Origin: Frankia torreyi
GTDB lineage: Bacteria > Actinomycetota > Actinomycetes > Frankiales > Frankiaceae
Reading direction: 5' to 3'
Assembly (NCBI RefSeq): GCF_000948395.1
Contig: NZ_JYFN01000003.1
Coordinates: 1 to 34,968, forward strand
DNA: 34,968 nt
A program made the position numbers and the translations under genes. This document shows positions 1 to 8,331 of this stretch, piece by piece. How positions within the stretch are numbered: the first letter of the stretch is position 1; each line of letters begins with the position of its first letter. A model generated the notes under the pieces. It was not told where the DNA came from. It ran no database searches and saw nothing but the letters and a program-made list of their open reading frames with translations.

Positions 1-166
1 CGTGCGCAAGTCATCCTCAGGATACGGCGCCGTGGCTGCCGTGCCGACCACCCGCGATCGTTCGGTCGGACACTTCCGAGGCGAATATTCGTGTGCCTGG
101 CGATCGCTTGTGTCGGGGCGATGGTTCGGCGCGTCCTGGGCGTCGGTGATCGTCGGGTCGGTCGCC

Positions 167-294
167 GTGCACGCCGGGGGCGGCCGGACGCCCAACGCGC
201 GCAGACGCGCGCACGCGCGTTGGGGCCGTGCATGCACACCCTCGTGCACACCGGTGCACGGCGCGTTGCACGATCCGTGCACACCCTCGTGCAC
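167..294. repeat. Cluster of GTGCAC palindromes (iteron-like)
   Basis: The 6-bp palindrome GTGCAC occurs at 167, 244, 254, 277 and 289. A perfect 10-bp palindrome GTGCATGCAC lies at 228-237, and a TTGCAC variant at 266. A 23-bp stretch is repeated exactly at 233-255 and 278-300. By base composition GTGCAC should occur about once in several kb, so the cluster is not chance. It sits at the far end of the integrase region, so it could be a set of binding sites for an element-encoded repressor or replication initiator. No such protein is visible in the window. Confidence 0.6.
191..224. repeat. Perfect inverted repeat, 11-bp arms
   Basis: The left arm CCCAACGCGCG (191-201) is the exact reverse complement of CGCGCGTTGGG (214-224), with a 12-nt spacer that is itself alternating CG/CA. 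It lies inside the GTGCAC cluster. A stem-loop beside iteron-like sites is a common layout for replication origins or autoregulated promoters of mobile elements. That role is inference only. Confidence 0.6.
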
Positions 295-300
295 ACCGGT

Positions 301-1213
301 CCGGCCGGCCGATCGAGAGCCGTCACGCGCCCGGTCGGAGCACTGCCGCACATCTTGATCGTGGACTCGGCTTTCCGTGTTCAAACCATGCCTTTCGTCC
401 CGGCTCTCGGCTCTGTTATCCGATTCTCCGTAGTGGGATAATTAGGTTCGGATCGGTGTGCCCTGCCGTGCGCCGCTTCGAATGATCGTCAGTCCGGCTC
501 CTGTGAAGTGGGTGGGTATGACATCGTTGTGGATCTTCGTTGGCCGTTCGGTGCGTCGGGCGGGCGCGGCAGGTCGTGGCACGCGCCTCTCCTCGGCGAC
601 CGGCGTGCGTCGTCTTCTCGTGGTCGTGTCCGTCCCTGGAGAATCCACGAGGGTCGGGCGGAAACCCGGGTACACATGGCGCGGTGGATCACCTTAGCCG
701 GCGGGCTATTCACTCTGTGTGACGGTAGCGGGATGTCCGCTACGGGGTAGCGGCGTCGCTGACGGGTGCGACGGCCTGTCCGCCGGTCTGAGCTGGGCGG
801 ACGGGTCGGGGTAGCCGTAGCGGCCGTGGGGTCGCTGTCGGGCGCGTGCCCGCGTGGAGCGGGGGCGACGTGCCGTGGCGCGGCTACCGCTGCCCGTGCG
901 GACATCGGCATTCCTCGGATGATCCGGATCACGCGAGAGAAACGGGTATCGGCTCGTTGGAAGCGGCACGCCGTGACAAGGTTCAGATCCTCGCCGAATA
1001 TCAGCCGGAAATCAACTGCGATGACTTTGCCGCCGCGATAGTCGCCTGGGCGGACATCCTTGTCCGCGAAGGGTCGGAGAACGGTGCCGGGGGAATTCCA
1101 TCGGCCCGTACAGGAGAATCCGAGAGGCTTGGTAACGACTCGGAGAGCCGGTTTTCGTAGGGTCACGTCGTGCTATCATGCCCGCGACGATCACCACGAG
1201 AAAGGGTGTGCCC
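301..1213. other. Region without a convincing gene
   Basis: Several open frames cross this stretch on both strands (for example 846-1160 on plus and 489-1166 on minus). They overlap each other, show no recognisable domain and have mixed third-position GC. A TATCAT hexamer at 1174-1179 could be the -10 box of the recombinase that follows, with a transcript start shortly before its ribosome binding site. A small excisionase or repressor gene would be expected in this position but none could be identified. Confidence 0.4.
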
Positions 1214-2770
1214 ATGCCCCCGAAACTCATCCCGGAATCCAATGTGCCGCTGTCCGCATCGTCTTCCCGACGACTGCGGGCGATCTTTTATCTTCGGGTG
1301 TCGACGAAGTCGCAGGTTCGCACCGACTACGATCCGGAAGGCATCTCGATTCCGGCGCAACGCGTCGCCTGCGGGGCGAAAGCCGAGACGTTGAATGCCG
1401 ACATGGTGGGCGAATATGTCGAGCCGGGCGCCTCGGCGCACAAGAATCTCGAACGACGCGAAGCGTTCCGCGACATGATCGCCCGGATCGAGCGGGACCG
1501 AGACGTCGATATCGTGATCGTCTACCAGCTCAGCCGGTTTGCGCGGGACCGGTACGAGGATGCCGCTTTCACGCTGCGGCTGCGGAATCTCGGGGTTGTT
1601 CTCGTGTCCGCGACGGAGAACATCGACGAGACACCGGCCGGTGAACTCCTCCACGGCATGCTCGCCGTGATCAACCAGTATCAGTCTGCCGCCAGTGGGA
1701 AAGACATCAGCTACAAGATGCGGCAGAAAGCCGCGAACGGGGGCACCCCGGGACTTGCTCCGATCGGCTATCTCAACGTGCGGATCCGCAGTGAGGGACG
1801 GAACATCGCCGATGTCATCCTGGACGACGACCGGTGGCGACTCGTGCAATGGGCCTTCGAGCAGTTCGCCACGGGCGCATGGACGGTGGACAGCCTGACC
1901 GAGGAACTCAACCATCGTGGTCTGACCAACCGCGCCGCAGGGAAACGCCCGGAACGACCGCTACATTCCTCCCACGTTCACAAGATCCTGACGAACCGGT
2001 ACTACGTCGGCGTTGTCACCTTCGACGGGGTCGAATATCCGAACGGCCGGCATCCCACCTTCGTCGCCGAAAGAACGTTCATCAGAGTGCAGGGGCTCCT
2101 GAAATCCCGTGCGACTGCTGGCGACAAGCCACAGAAGCACTTTCATCCATTGAAGGGAAGCCTGTTCTGTGGCTACTGCGGGTCGAAGTTCGGGATCACG
2201 AACGCGACCGGCCGGCACGGCGGAACCTACCCGTACTTCTACTGCCTCGGCCGGAAACCCGGAAAGTGCCGACAGCCCTACGTGATGATCGATGTGGTGG
2301 AACAGCTCGTGGCGGACTGGTGGCGCCGCGTCGAGATCACGTCACGGCAGAAGGCGCGGATTCGTGACATCGTGCTCGACGGTGCGCAATCCCTCGTGAC
2401 GAACGGCAGCGAACAGGCCGATCGGCAGAAACGCCGCATCGGCGAACTCGAAGACGAACGGCGCTCATGCATGCGCGCCTACTACAACGGCGCCATCGGC
2501 GAGGAACTCCTGAAGGAGGAGCAGCAGCGGATCGACCGCGACCTTGGTAAGGCGCGCCATGCTCCGCGCCTGCGAAAGCGAATGGCAGTCGATCGGCGCG
2601 GTTCTCGACCGACTGTTGAGTCTGTGCGAGGACAGCCACGCCCTTTACACCACTGCCCCGGCACTCGTGAAACGCCAACTCAACCAAGCGGTTTTCAAAC
2701 GCTTCTGGATCATCGACAAGGGAATCCACGGGGCGGACCTGTTCCCGCCGCTGGCCCAACTCCTCGGTGA
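1214..2770 (+). CDS. Large serine recombinase (site-specific integrase), frame disrupted
   Basis: This enzyme class cuts and rejoins DNA at att sites through a serine nucleophile. Residues 22-30 read RAIFYLRVS, the resolvase catalytic motif with Ser30. YQLSRFARDR supplies the conserved arginines, GLAPIGY opens the recombinase domain, and a zinc ribbon follows (C319-x2-C322, C344-x7-C352). An Arg/Glu-rich coiled coil lies near residues 395-445. The ATG at 1214 is preferred over the ATG at 1178 because GAGAAAGGG (1198-1206) precedes it at good spacing. After about 2551 this frame turns into Arg/Pro-rich nonsense, while the family's normal C-terminus continues one base out of frame, so a single extra base in the GCGCGCC run at about 2549-2555 is likely. 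It is either an inactivated integrase or a sequence error. The gene looks less GC-rich than its neighbours, as expected of an acquired element, and it lies just beyond the 3' end of a tRNA gene. Confidence 0.85.
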   Translation: MPPKLIPESNVPLSASSSRRLRAIFYLRVSTKSQVRTDYDPEGISIPAQRVACGAKAETLNADMVGEYVEPGASAHKNLERREAFRDMIARIERDRDVDIVIVYQLSRFARDRYEDAAFTLRLRNLGVVLVSATENIDETPAGELLHGMLAVINQYQSAASGKDISYKMRQKAANGGTPGLAPIGYLNVRIRSEGRNIADVILDDDRWRLVQWAFEQFATGAWTVDSLTEELNHRGLTNRAAGKRPERPLHSSHVHKILTNRYYVGVVTFDGVEYPNGRHPTFVAERTFIRVQGLLKSRATAGDKPQKHFHPLKGSLFCGYCGSKFGITNATGRHGGTYPYFYCLGRKPGKCRQPYVMIDVVEQLVADWWRRVEITSRQKARIRDIVLDGAQSLVTNGSEQADRQKRRIGELEDERRSCMRAYYNGAIGEELLKEEQQRIDRDLGKARHAPRLRKRMAVDRRGSRPTVESVRGQPRPLHHCPGTRETPTQPSGFQTLLDHRQGNPRGGPVPAAGPTPR

Positions 2771-3092
2771 TGATCTTGCCGCACTGCTGAGTCAGGAGAT
2801 CCAAGATCTGATCAAGGCTCAGAACGCCACAGACCAGCCGGAAAGCCCAGACCTACATATCCCCACCAAGGGCGCACCTACGGTTGTCCACGATGACACC
2901 AGACCCCGTAGCGGGCATGCGAAAGCGCCGCTCGGCATCTATCCGAACGGCGCAACGCCCTATCAGCTCAAGAGAGGGGAAGATCATGTTTCGAACTTCA
3001 CCACTCTTGTGGAGGTGAGGGGACTCGAACCCCTGGCCTCCTCCGTGCGAGGGAGGCGCTCTACCAGGCTGAGCTACACCCCCTGGAAGTAA
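2554..3092 (+). pseudogene. Out-of-frame C-terminal part of the serine recombinase, reading into the tRNA gene
   Basis: In the +1 frame from about 2554 the translation resumes the family C-terminus: ESEWQSIGAVLDRLL, then HALYTTAPALVKRQLNQAVFKRFW and a LFPPLAQLL segment. These are typical of large serine recombinases (coiled coil followed by the RRQLNQAFF-like motif). The frame has no stop until 3090-3092, so its last residues are antisense translation of the tRNA-Ala gene (3010-3083). Such read-through is what is seen when the 3' end of an integrase gene abuts the crossover site. The natural C-terminus before integration is unknown. No separate ribosome binding site supports independent expression. 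Confidence 0.7.
3010..3083 (-). tRNA. tRNA-Ala (anticodon CGC)
   Basis: Read on the minus strand, the sequence folds as a full cloverleaf. The acceptor GGGGGTG (3077-3083) pairs with CACCTCC (3011-3017), including one G-U pair. The D arm begins AGCTCAG, the anticodon arm CCTCC/GGAGG encloses the loop CTCGCAC with anticodon CGC (3047-3049), and the T arm is AGGGG-TTCGAGT-CCCCT. The discriminator is A at 3010 and CCA is not encoded. It reads GCG alanine codons, which are common in this genome. The recombinase lies on its 3' side, the usual place for an element integrated in a tRNA gene. Confidence 0.95.
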
Positions 3093-3179
3093 CCGAAGCT
3101 TACAGGATGGCGGGGGCTGTGTGACGACCACCCCCGTCCGGAGTGCATCGCCATCCGTCCGCCAGCTCGCGGGGCGAGG

Positions 3180-3881
3180 TCAGCCGATCCGGACCGTGCG
3201 GTCGCTGTGGGCCTCGGAGCGGGCCTCGTCGCGCCTCTCGGAGCGGGCGGCGGGGAGGGCCACCTCGGTGAGGTCCGCGCGGCGGCCGGGGTGTTCCGCG
3301 GCGCCGACTGTGACGGCGGTGCCGGCCCGGCGCGGGGTGCTTGGGCGCCGGGCCGGGGAGCCTGTGCGGGCAGGCGCCACGCCGGCGCCGACGGGACGAT
3401 CGGGGGTGGTGGCCCAGCCGCCCTGGCCCCGGATGCCGAGGGCCTCCTGCGCTCCGGAGCCGACGAGGGTCGCGAGGAGGTGGTCGAACAGGTAGGCGGC
3501 GGCGGTCGGTCGCAGCAGGCCCGCCTCGTGGCGGGACCAGCCCCACGCGCGGGCGCCGTCGACGACGAGTTCCTGGTCCGGCCCGGCGTCCCCGGGGAAG
3601 GCCAGTCGCGCGTCGGCGGTCGGCGGTGGGCCGTCGAGGGGGCGGTGGGCCCACAGTTGCAGGGCCTCCTCGGGGCACCATCCCTCGTCCCGGACGGCTA
3701 CCTGCCACGCCGCCCGACCGGGCCGGTACACGGCGAGCCGGACGGACGTGCCCCGGCAACGGAAGTGCAGGCCGACTCCGTCCGGGCGGACGCCTCGTAT
3801 CTCGACCGGCACCGCGGAGCTGCCCGGGCAGACGAGGTATCCCTCGTCCCGCAGACGGGCCATCCACGCCTTGAAGGACAC
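3180..3881 (-). CDS. Protein of unknown function
   Basis: About 233 residues, not recognised. From the GTG at 3881 the protein opens SFKAWMARLRDEGYLVCPG and continues with regular alternating hydrophobic stretches (VGLHFRCRG, VRLAVYRPG, AWQVAVRDEGW). An EEALQLW segment and a C-terminal helix AAYLFDHLLATLV follow. The last 80 residues are Arg/Ala/Pro-rich and may be disordered. I chose GTG 3881 because AGGAAGG lies 11 nt upstream and the sequence before it is Arg/Pro-rich with no protein-like pattern. ATG 4034 is the alternative start. No signal peptide or membrane helix is seen. It stands alone, convergent with the recombinase and beyond the tRNA, so it is probably chromosomal. Confidence 0.55.
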   Translation of the reverse strand: MSFKAWMARLRDEGYLVCPGSSAVPVEIRGVRPDGVGLHFRCRGTSVRLAVYRPGRAAWQVAVRDEGWCPEEALQLWAHRPLDGPPPTADARLAFPGDAGPDQELVVDGARAWGWSRHEAGLLRPTAAAYLFDHLLATLVGSGAQEALGIRGQGGWATTPDRPVGAGVAPARTGSPARRPSTPRRAGTAVTVGAAEHPGRRADLTEVALPAARSERRDEARSEAHSDRTVRIG

Positions 3882-5101
3882 GGCGGATGCTGCCTTCCTG
3901 ATCGATACGCACGTCGGGGGACTCCCACCGGAGGATCGGCGAACTGCCGGCCGGACCTGGGGCCGGGACATCGCGCGCGGCAGGCCACCGGCGAGCCGAT
4001 CCGAAGCCGGATCGGTCGCCGTGGCCTGCGGCATGTCGCGAATCCTCGGCAGACGTCGGCAAACGCCGGATGCCCGCGTTCGGCGGGAGATGACGGAGCG
4101 GTGCCTCTCGCCACTGCGACCGGAGGTGGCGGTCCGTGGGCGCTGCCGGCTCGTTGCGGGGCCGGTGACCGGGACGACGGACGATCAGCGGGGGTCGGCC
4201 CGCCGGTCAGGATGGTCTTGCGCCCAGGTTCGATGCACCGAACTCCGAGGCCCCTCGCACCCGGGCCGGCCCCGAAACTATCGGGCCGACCGGCTCGTCA
4301 CGCTGGCGGCGAGCCTCAGTGGGCGCGAGGGCTGGGACAACACGGACAGCTCCCGGGACGACAGACCACTCGCCACCCCCGGTGAGGGGCGGCGCCGTGC
4401 TGCAAACGGAGCGTCACCTCTCCATTATGCATGGGGGCCGATTCGGGTGCCGACGCGCAGACACCCGGCGGGCGGTTCGGGGCTGACCGGGACGAGGCCG
4501 GCCGCGATGGTCCGGCGGCCGTGCCGGGCGTCTCCCAGTGGTCCTCCCGTAACAGCTCCCGTGAGGCATCCCGTCGGCCCGGCGAGTTCAGGCCAGGCGG
4601 TGGGGGCGGCGCGGGCGCACGCCTGTCCGCGCAGTTCCGGCGCGTGCCGCGTCCCCGCGATCCGGCGACCAGCCGCGGCCGGCGGTCAGCGGTCGGCGGC
4701 CGGCTGCGGCGGCCGGCCAGGGCGGCCAGGGCGGACCGGGCCTGGTCGCTGGCCGCGGTGGATCGGGCACGGCCGATCGCACGGTCGACCCACGCGAGGG
4801 GGTTCCCCCATGCCAGCCTGGCAAGGCGGCCGGCGTTTGGCGCCTGTCCGGCGGCCACCGCGCTCGGCGGGACCGAGACCCCGGGGCCGGACCGAGGCCG
4901 GGACCGGACCGAGACCCCGGGACCGGTCGGCCGGATGGTCCGACCAGGGGATACCGGGTTGGTAGCGGTGCTCCGCGGGCATCGGGCTCGGTGGGGCCCG
5001 ATCGGGCGGTGCGGATGTGGCCCAGGGCGGATCGAACCTGGCCTTCCCGGGAATCACGACGGCACAGACGTCCAGTCGGAACGAGGGACGGTGAGACGGT
5101 C
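3882..5101. other. Long GC-rich stretch without a convincing gene
   Basis: Long open frames exist on both strands here, but all are Arg/Pro/Gly-rich, overlap one another and match no family I recognise, as is usual for random frames in very GC-rich DNA. The stretch contains short direct repeats (see 4870-4921) and presumably the promoter of the phosphoribosyltransferase gene at its right end. No RNA gene was recognised. Confidence 0.4.
4870..4921. repeat. 16-bp direct repeat in intergenic DNA
   Basis: GGACCGAGACCCCGGG occurs at 4870-4885 and again at 4906-4921. Related GGACCGAG and GGGACCGG fragments lie between and after the copies. No function is evident. Confidence 0.6.
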
Positions 5102-6634
5102 GTGATCTTCAACACTCGGGTGGAGGCGGGCCGGCAGCTCGGCGCACGGCTGGCCCACCTGCGCGGCCAGGATGTCGTCGTCGTGGGGCTGCCCCGCGGC
5201 GGGGTCCCGGTCGGGTACGAGGTGGCGCGGGCCCTGGATGCGCCACTGGACGTGATCCTTGTCCGCAAGATCGGTGTGCCGTTCCAGCCCGAGCTCGCCA
5301 TGGGCGCGATCGCCGAGGGCGGGGTGCGGGTCGTCAACGAGGAGACCCTGCGGCTGGCCAACGTCGGTCCGGGCGCGTTCGCCGAGGTCGAGGCGCGGGA
5401 GGCGGCCGAGTTGGAGCGGCGCGCCCGGCGCTTCCGGGACGGCCGGCCGCGGATCCCCCTCGCCGGCCGCACGGTGGTCATCGTCGACGACGGGATCGCG
5501 ACCGGTTCGACGGCGCTGGCCGCCTGCCGGGTCGTCCGGGCCCAGGGGGCGGAGCGGGTCGTGCTCGCCACCCCCGTCGCCGCCCGTGACCGCGTCGACT
5601 GGCTGCGCCGGCAGGCCGACGAGGTGATCTGCGTCCAGGAGCCGGCGAGCTTCTTCGGCATCGGCGAGTTCTACGCCGACTTCGATCAGACACCGGACGA
5701 AGAGGTCACCGATCTGCTGCGCCGGGCCGCTGCCCGCCGTCCGGGGGGCGCGACCGGAAATCGCGATGCCGATCCGGTGGAGGACGCCCGTGCGGAGGCC
5801 GCCCGCGTGGAGGGTGCCCGAGCGGAGAACGCCTGCGGGGAGGCCGCCCGAGCGGAGGGTGCCCGCGGGGAGACCGCCCGAGCGGAGACCGCCTGCGGAG
5901 AGACCGCCCGAGCGGAGGGTGCCCCAGCGGAGGGTGCCTGTGACGGTGGGGGGCCCGGGACGGGCCGGGTCGTGGAGGTGTCGATTCCGGCGGATCTGGT
6001 GCGGCTCGCCGGGCGGCTGAGCGTGCCCCCGCAGCCGGGCGGGGTGGTCGTCTTCGCGCACGGCAGCGGCAGCAGCCGCATCAGCCCGCGTAACCGCTTC
6101 GTCGCCGACACCCTGGCGTCCGCGGGGCTCGCCACGCTGCTGTTCGATCTGCTGACCCCGGACGAGGAGCGCGACGTCGGGAACGTGTTCGACATCGGGC
6201 TGCTCGCCCGGCGCCTGCTTGCCGCGACCGCCTGGCTGCGGGAGGTGTCCGCGACCGCCGCCCTACCGCTGGGCTACTTCGGCGCGAGCACCGGCGCCGC
6301 GGCGGCGCTGTCCGCCGCGGCCGAGGCCGCCCAGCAACCCGCCTTCGACGTCGCCGCCGTCGTCTCCCGGGGCGGGCGGCCGGACCTGGCCTGGGATGCG
6401 CTGCCGGCGGTGCGGGCGCCGACCCTGCTCGTCGTCGGCGGGCTCGATGAACAGGTCCTCGAGCTGAACCGGCGGGCGCGGGAGCGGCTCACCGGCTGCG
6501 CGAGTCGCCTGGAGATCGTGCCGGGCGCGACGCATCTCTTCAGCGAGCCGGGCGCGCTGGAGCGGGTGGCCGCGCTCGCCCGGGACTGGTTCGTCGACCA
6601 CCTCACCCTGCTGGGCCACGCACACCAGGTCTGA
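5102..6634 (+). CDS. Phosphoribosyltransferase / alpha-beta hydrolase fusion protein
   Basis: A cytoplasmic two-domain protein of 510 residues. Residues 1 to about 215 form a type I phosphoribosyltransferase domain with the PRPP-binding loop VVIVDDGIATGSTA (about 124-137). Residues about 285-505 form a dienelactone-hydrolase-like alpha/beta hydrolase: the FAHGSGSSR turn, the nucleophile in GAS396TG, Asp449 in GGLDEQ and His478 in GATHLF, a complete Ser-Asp-His triad. The domains are joined by a low-complexity linker of ten 5-residue repeats. The GTG at 5102 is chosen because the PRTase fold begins immediately (IFNTRVEAG). GGTGAG and GAGGGA lie just upstream, although this start signal is only fair. 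The architecture matches the fused PRTase/hydrolase proteins of actinobacteria such as M. tuberculosis Rv0571c, a DosR-regulon protein. Substrates of either domain are unknown. A CBS/DUF1918 gene follows 78 bp downstream on the same strand and may be co-transcribed. Confidence 0.9.
   Translation: MIFNTRVEAGRQLGARLAHLRGQDVVVVGLPRGGVPVGYEVARALDAPLDVILVRKIGVPFQPELAMGAIAEGGVRVVNEETLRLANVGPGAFAEVEAREAAELERRARRFRDGRPRIPLAGRTVVIVDDGIATGSTALAACRVVRAQGAERVVLATPVAARDRVDWLRRQADEVICVQEPASFFGIGEFYADFDQTPDEEVTDLLRRAAARRPGGATGNRDADPVEDARAEAARVEGARAENACGEAARAEGARGETARAETACGETARAEGAPAEGACDGGGPGTGRVVEVSIPADLVRLAGRLSVPPQPGGVVVFAHGSGSSRISPRNRFVADTLASAGLATLLFDLLTPDEERDVGNVFDIGLLARRLLAATAWLREVSATAALPLGYFGASTGAAAALSAAAEAAQQPAFDVAAVVSRGGRPDLAWDALPAVRAPTLLVVGGLDEQVLELNRRARERLTGCASRLEIVPGATHLFSEPGALERVAALARDWFVDHLTLLGHAHQV
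5786..5935 (+). repeat. Ten 15-bp tandem repeats encoding the interdomain linker
   Basis: Ten in-frame 15-bp units, consensus GCC-CGA-GCG-GAG-NNN, encode a repeated Ala-Arg-Ala-Glu-x pentapeptide (residues 229-278). Some units are nearly identical, which implies recent duplication. The predicted product is a flexible or helical charged linker between the two enzyme domains. The copy number is likely to vary between strains. Confidence 0.85.
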
Positions 6635-6712
6635 CCGACCTCGTTCGTCAAGCACCTTTGCGTAATCGTGTGCGTGCTCCCCGAAATGGGGGAACGACGT
6701 CAAGGGGAGCGC

Positions 6713-7561
6713 ATGGCCCACCCGGGCGGGGCGTCGGGCGGAGAGGGGCTAGGCATGGCCTACATCGGTTCGGTGGTCAGCGGGCCGCCGGTGACCGTGG
6801 CGAGAGCCACCACGATCAGCGAGGCGGCCCGGAAGATGGGGCGAACGGGCGTCGGCGCGCTGCTCGTCGTCGACGATGACCGGCAGGCGGCGGAGCGGCA
6901 GGTCGATGACCGGCAGGCGGGGGAGCGGCAGGTCGGGGATCGACTGGTCGGCATCGTGACCGACCGTGACATCGTCCTGCGCGGGGTGGCGCGGGGGATC
7001 GGGCCGGACGGCCGGATCGACGCGCTGATGACGACCGAGGTCATCACCGTGCCCGCCGGCATGGGCGTCGAACGGGCCTACGAGATCTTCCGGGATCACG
7101 CGATTCGGCGGCTGCCGGTGCTGGACGGCCGGCGCATCGTCGGCCTGGTCTCCGTCGACGATCTGCTGATCCGCAGCGAGCGGGAGATCGCGGACCTGGT
7201 GCATCCGCTGTGCGAGGAGACGTTCGCCCCGCACCGCGAGGCGGCGGCGCCGGTCGTGACGGAACGAGTGACGACCACGACCACGACCACCACGGCGGCC
7301 GTCCGCATGGCCGATTTCGCCGCGCCCGCCCGTCGACGGACCGCGCTGCACGCGCACCCCGGAGACACCCTGGTGGTTCACAGCCACGTACCCAGGGCAC
7401 CGGACCGGCTCGGGGAGATCTTCGAGGCCCGGACGGACGCGGGTGACCCGCCGTTCGCTGTGCGCTGGTCAGACACCGGGCATGTCAGCTTCGTGTACCC
7501 CGGCCCGGACGCGGAGATCCGCCGTGGCGGCGAGCGGGCGGTCGCGGACAGCACCCGCTAG
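6713..7561 (+). CDS. CBS-pair protein with C-terminal DUF1918 domain
   Basis: About 282 residues, predicted cytoplasmic. CBS motif 1 begins IGSVVSGPPVTVARATTISEA and ends LVGIVTDRDIVLRG. CBS motif 2 runs from ALMTTEVITVPAG to IVGLVSVDDLLI. Paired CBS motifs usually bind adenosine nucleotides and act as energy or redox sensors. After a Thr-rich linker, residues about 214-275 (GDTLVVHSHVPRAP through GHVSFVYPGPDAEI) match DUF1918, a small SH3-like domain of actinobacteria. ATG 6713 has AAGGGGAG four bases upstream. ATG 6755 has a second good site (GGAGAGGGG) and starts directly at the CBS fold, so either could be used. A 30-bp duplication inserts DDRQAxERQV twice into the first CBS motif. DosR-regulon proteins of mycobacteria include CBS-pair (Rv2626c) and DUF1918 (Rv0569) members. 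The fusion of the two beside a PRTase/hydrolase suggests a stress-response role. Confidence 0.88.
   Translation: MAHPGGASGGEGLGMAYIGSVVSGPPVTVARATTISEAARKMGRTGVGALLVVDDDRQAAERQVDDRQAGERQVGDRLVGIVTDRDIVLRGVARGIGPDGRIDALMTTEVITVPAGMGVERAYEIFRDHAIRRLPVLDGRRIVGLVSVDDLLIRSEREIADLVHPLCEETFAPHREAAAPVVTERVTTTTTTTTAAVRMADFAAPARRRTALHAHPGDTLVVHSHVPRAPDRLGEIFEARTDAGDPPFAVRWSDTGHVSFVYPGPDAEIRRGGERAVADSTR
6875..6934 (+). repeat. 30-bp tandem duplication inside the first CBS motif
   Basis: The 30-bp unit at 6875-6904 is repeated at 6905-6934 with one mismatch (C to G). It adds a second DDRQAGERQV segment in the loop after the VVDD strand of CBS motif 1. The duplication keeps frame and falls where a loop can tolerate insertion. 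Confidence 0.85.
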
Positions 7562-7596
7562 GGTCACGAGCTCGCCGACCGGCACCCGCCGCGGGG

Positions 7597-8331
7597 TCAG
7601 GCCGCGGTGTCCACCACGTGGCCGCCCTCGAAGGCGATCGTGCGGTCGGCGAGGACCTCGGCGTCGGTCGGGTCGTGCGTGACGATCAGTACGGGTGCGG
7701 ACAGCGTCGGCAGGACCGTGCGCAGGAACGCCCGGACCTCCCCCCGGGTGGTGGTGTCCAGTGCGGCCAGCGGCTCGTCGAGCAGCAGCAGGCGAGGCTC
7801 CGTGGCCAGCGCGCGGGCGAGCGCCACCCGTTGGCTCTGGCCGCCGGACAGAGCCCCGGGGCGGCGGTCGCCGAGCTCGCCGATCCCGAACCGCTCCAGC
7901 CACGAATCCGCCCGTTCGCGCGCGTGCCGGCGGCCCTGGCCGAGGCGGGCCCGCACCCCGAACGCCACGTTGTCGCGGGCGCGCAGGTGCGGGAACAGCA
8001 GGTAGTCCTGGAACACGACGCCCACCGGGCGGCGCTCGGACGGGACGAAGCGGTGTTGCGTGGGGTCGTCGAGGACCTGTCCGGCCAGCGTGATCCGTCC
8101 CTCGTCGAGCGGGAGCAGCCCGGCCAGCGTGCGCAGCAGGGTGCTCTTGCCGGCACCGCTGCGGCCGAGAACGGCGACCGTCTCCCCCCGGGCGACCTGG
8201 ACGTCGACGGCGAGGACGAACTGGCCGCGGCGCACCGTCACGCGGGCATCGAGGCCGCCCGTCTCCGACGCCGGTTCGGGCCCGGGCTTGGACGGGTCGG
8301 ACTGCGTGCTCCCCGGCGTGCCGGCGCTCAC
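7597..8331 (-). CDS. modC: Molybdate ABC transporter ATP-binding protein (ModC-like, lacks TOBE domain)
   Basis: A 244-residue ABC ATPase that would power molybdate (or tungstate/sulfate-type oxyanion) uptake with the adjacent permease. It has Walker A GRSGAGKST, Q-loop FQDYLLFPHL, signature LSGGQSQR, Walker B RLLLLDEP and the switch histidine in VTHD. The sequence ends about 20 residues after the ATPase fold, whereas classical ModC is near 350 residues with a C-terminal molybdate-binding TOBE/Mop domain. Here that domain is found only in the separate helix-turn-helix gene upstream. The GTG start overlaps the modB stop by four bases (GTGA, 8328-8331), a sign of translational coupling. It converges with the CBS gene, whose stop is 35 bp away. 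Assignment to molybdate rests on the ModB-type permease and the Mop-domain neighbour. Confidence 0.85.
   Translation of the reverse strand: MSAGTPGSTQSDPSKPGPEPASETGGLDARVTVRRGQFVLAVDVQVARGETVAVLGRSGAGKSTLLRTLAGLLPLDEGRITLAGQVLDDPTQHRFVPSERRPVGVVFQDYLLFPHLRARDNVAFGVRARLGQGRRHARERADSWLERFGIGELGDRRPGALSGGQSQRVALARALATEPRLLLLDEPLAALDTTTRGEVRAFLRTVLPTLSAPVLIVTHDPTDAEVLADRTIAFEGGHVVDTAA

Noticed and set aside
846-1160. Plus-strand frame of 104 codons ending just before the integrase, considered as an excisionase
   Set aside because: No helix-turn-helix and no recognisable ribosome site. The sequence does not resemble known excisionases.
489-1166. Minus-strand open frame of 225 codons
   Set aside because: It overlaps a plus-strand frame, its second half is Arg/Pro-rich, and no domain or ribosome site supports it. 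Third-position GC does not favour either strand.
4431-5105. Plus-strand frame of 224 codons before the PRTase gene
   Set aside because: Its translation is Arg/Pro/Gly-rich and overlaps minus-strand frames of the same kind. It looks like a shadow of GC-rich noncoding DNA.
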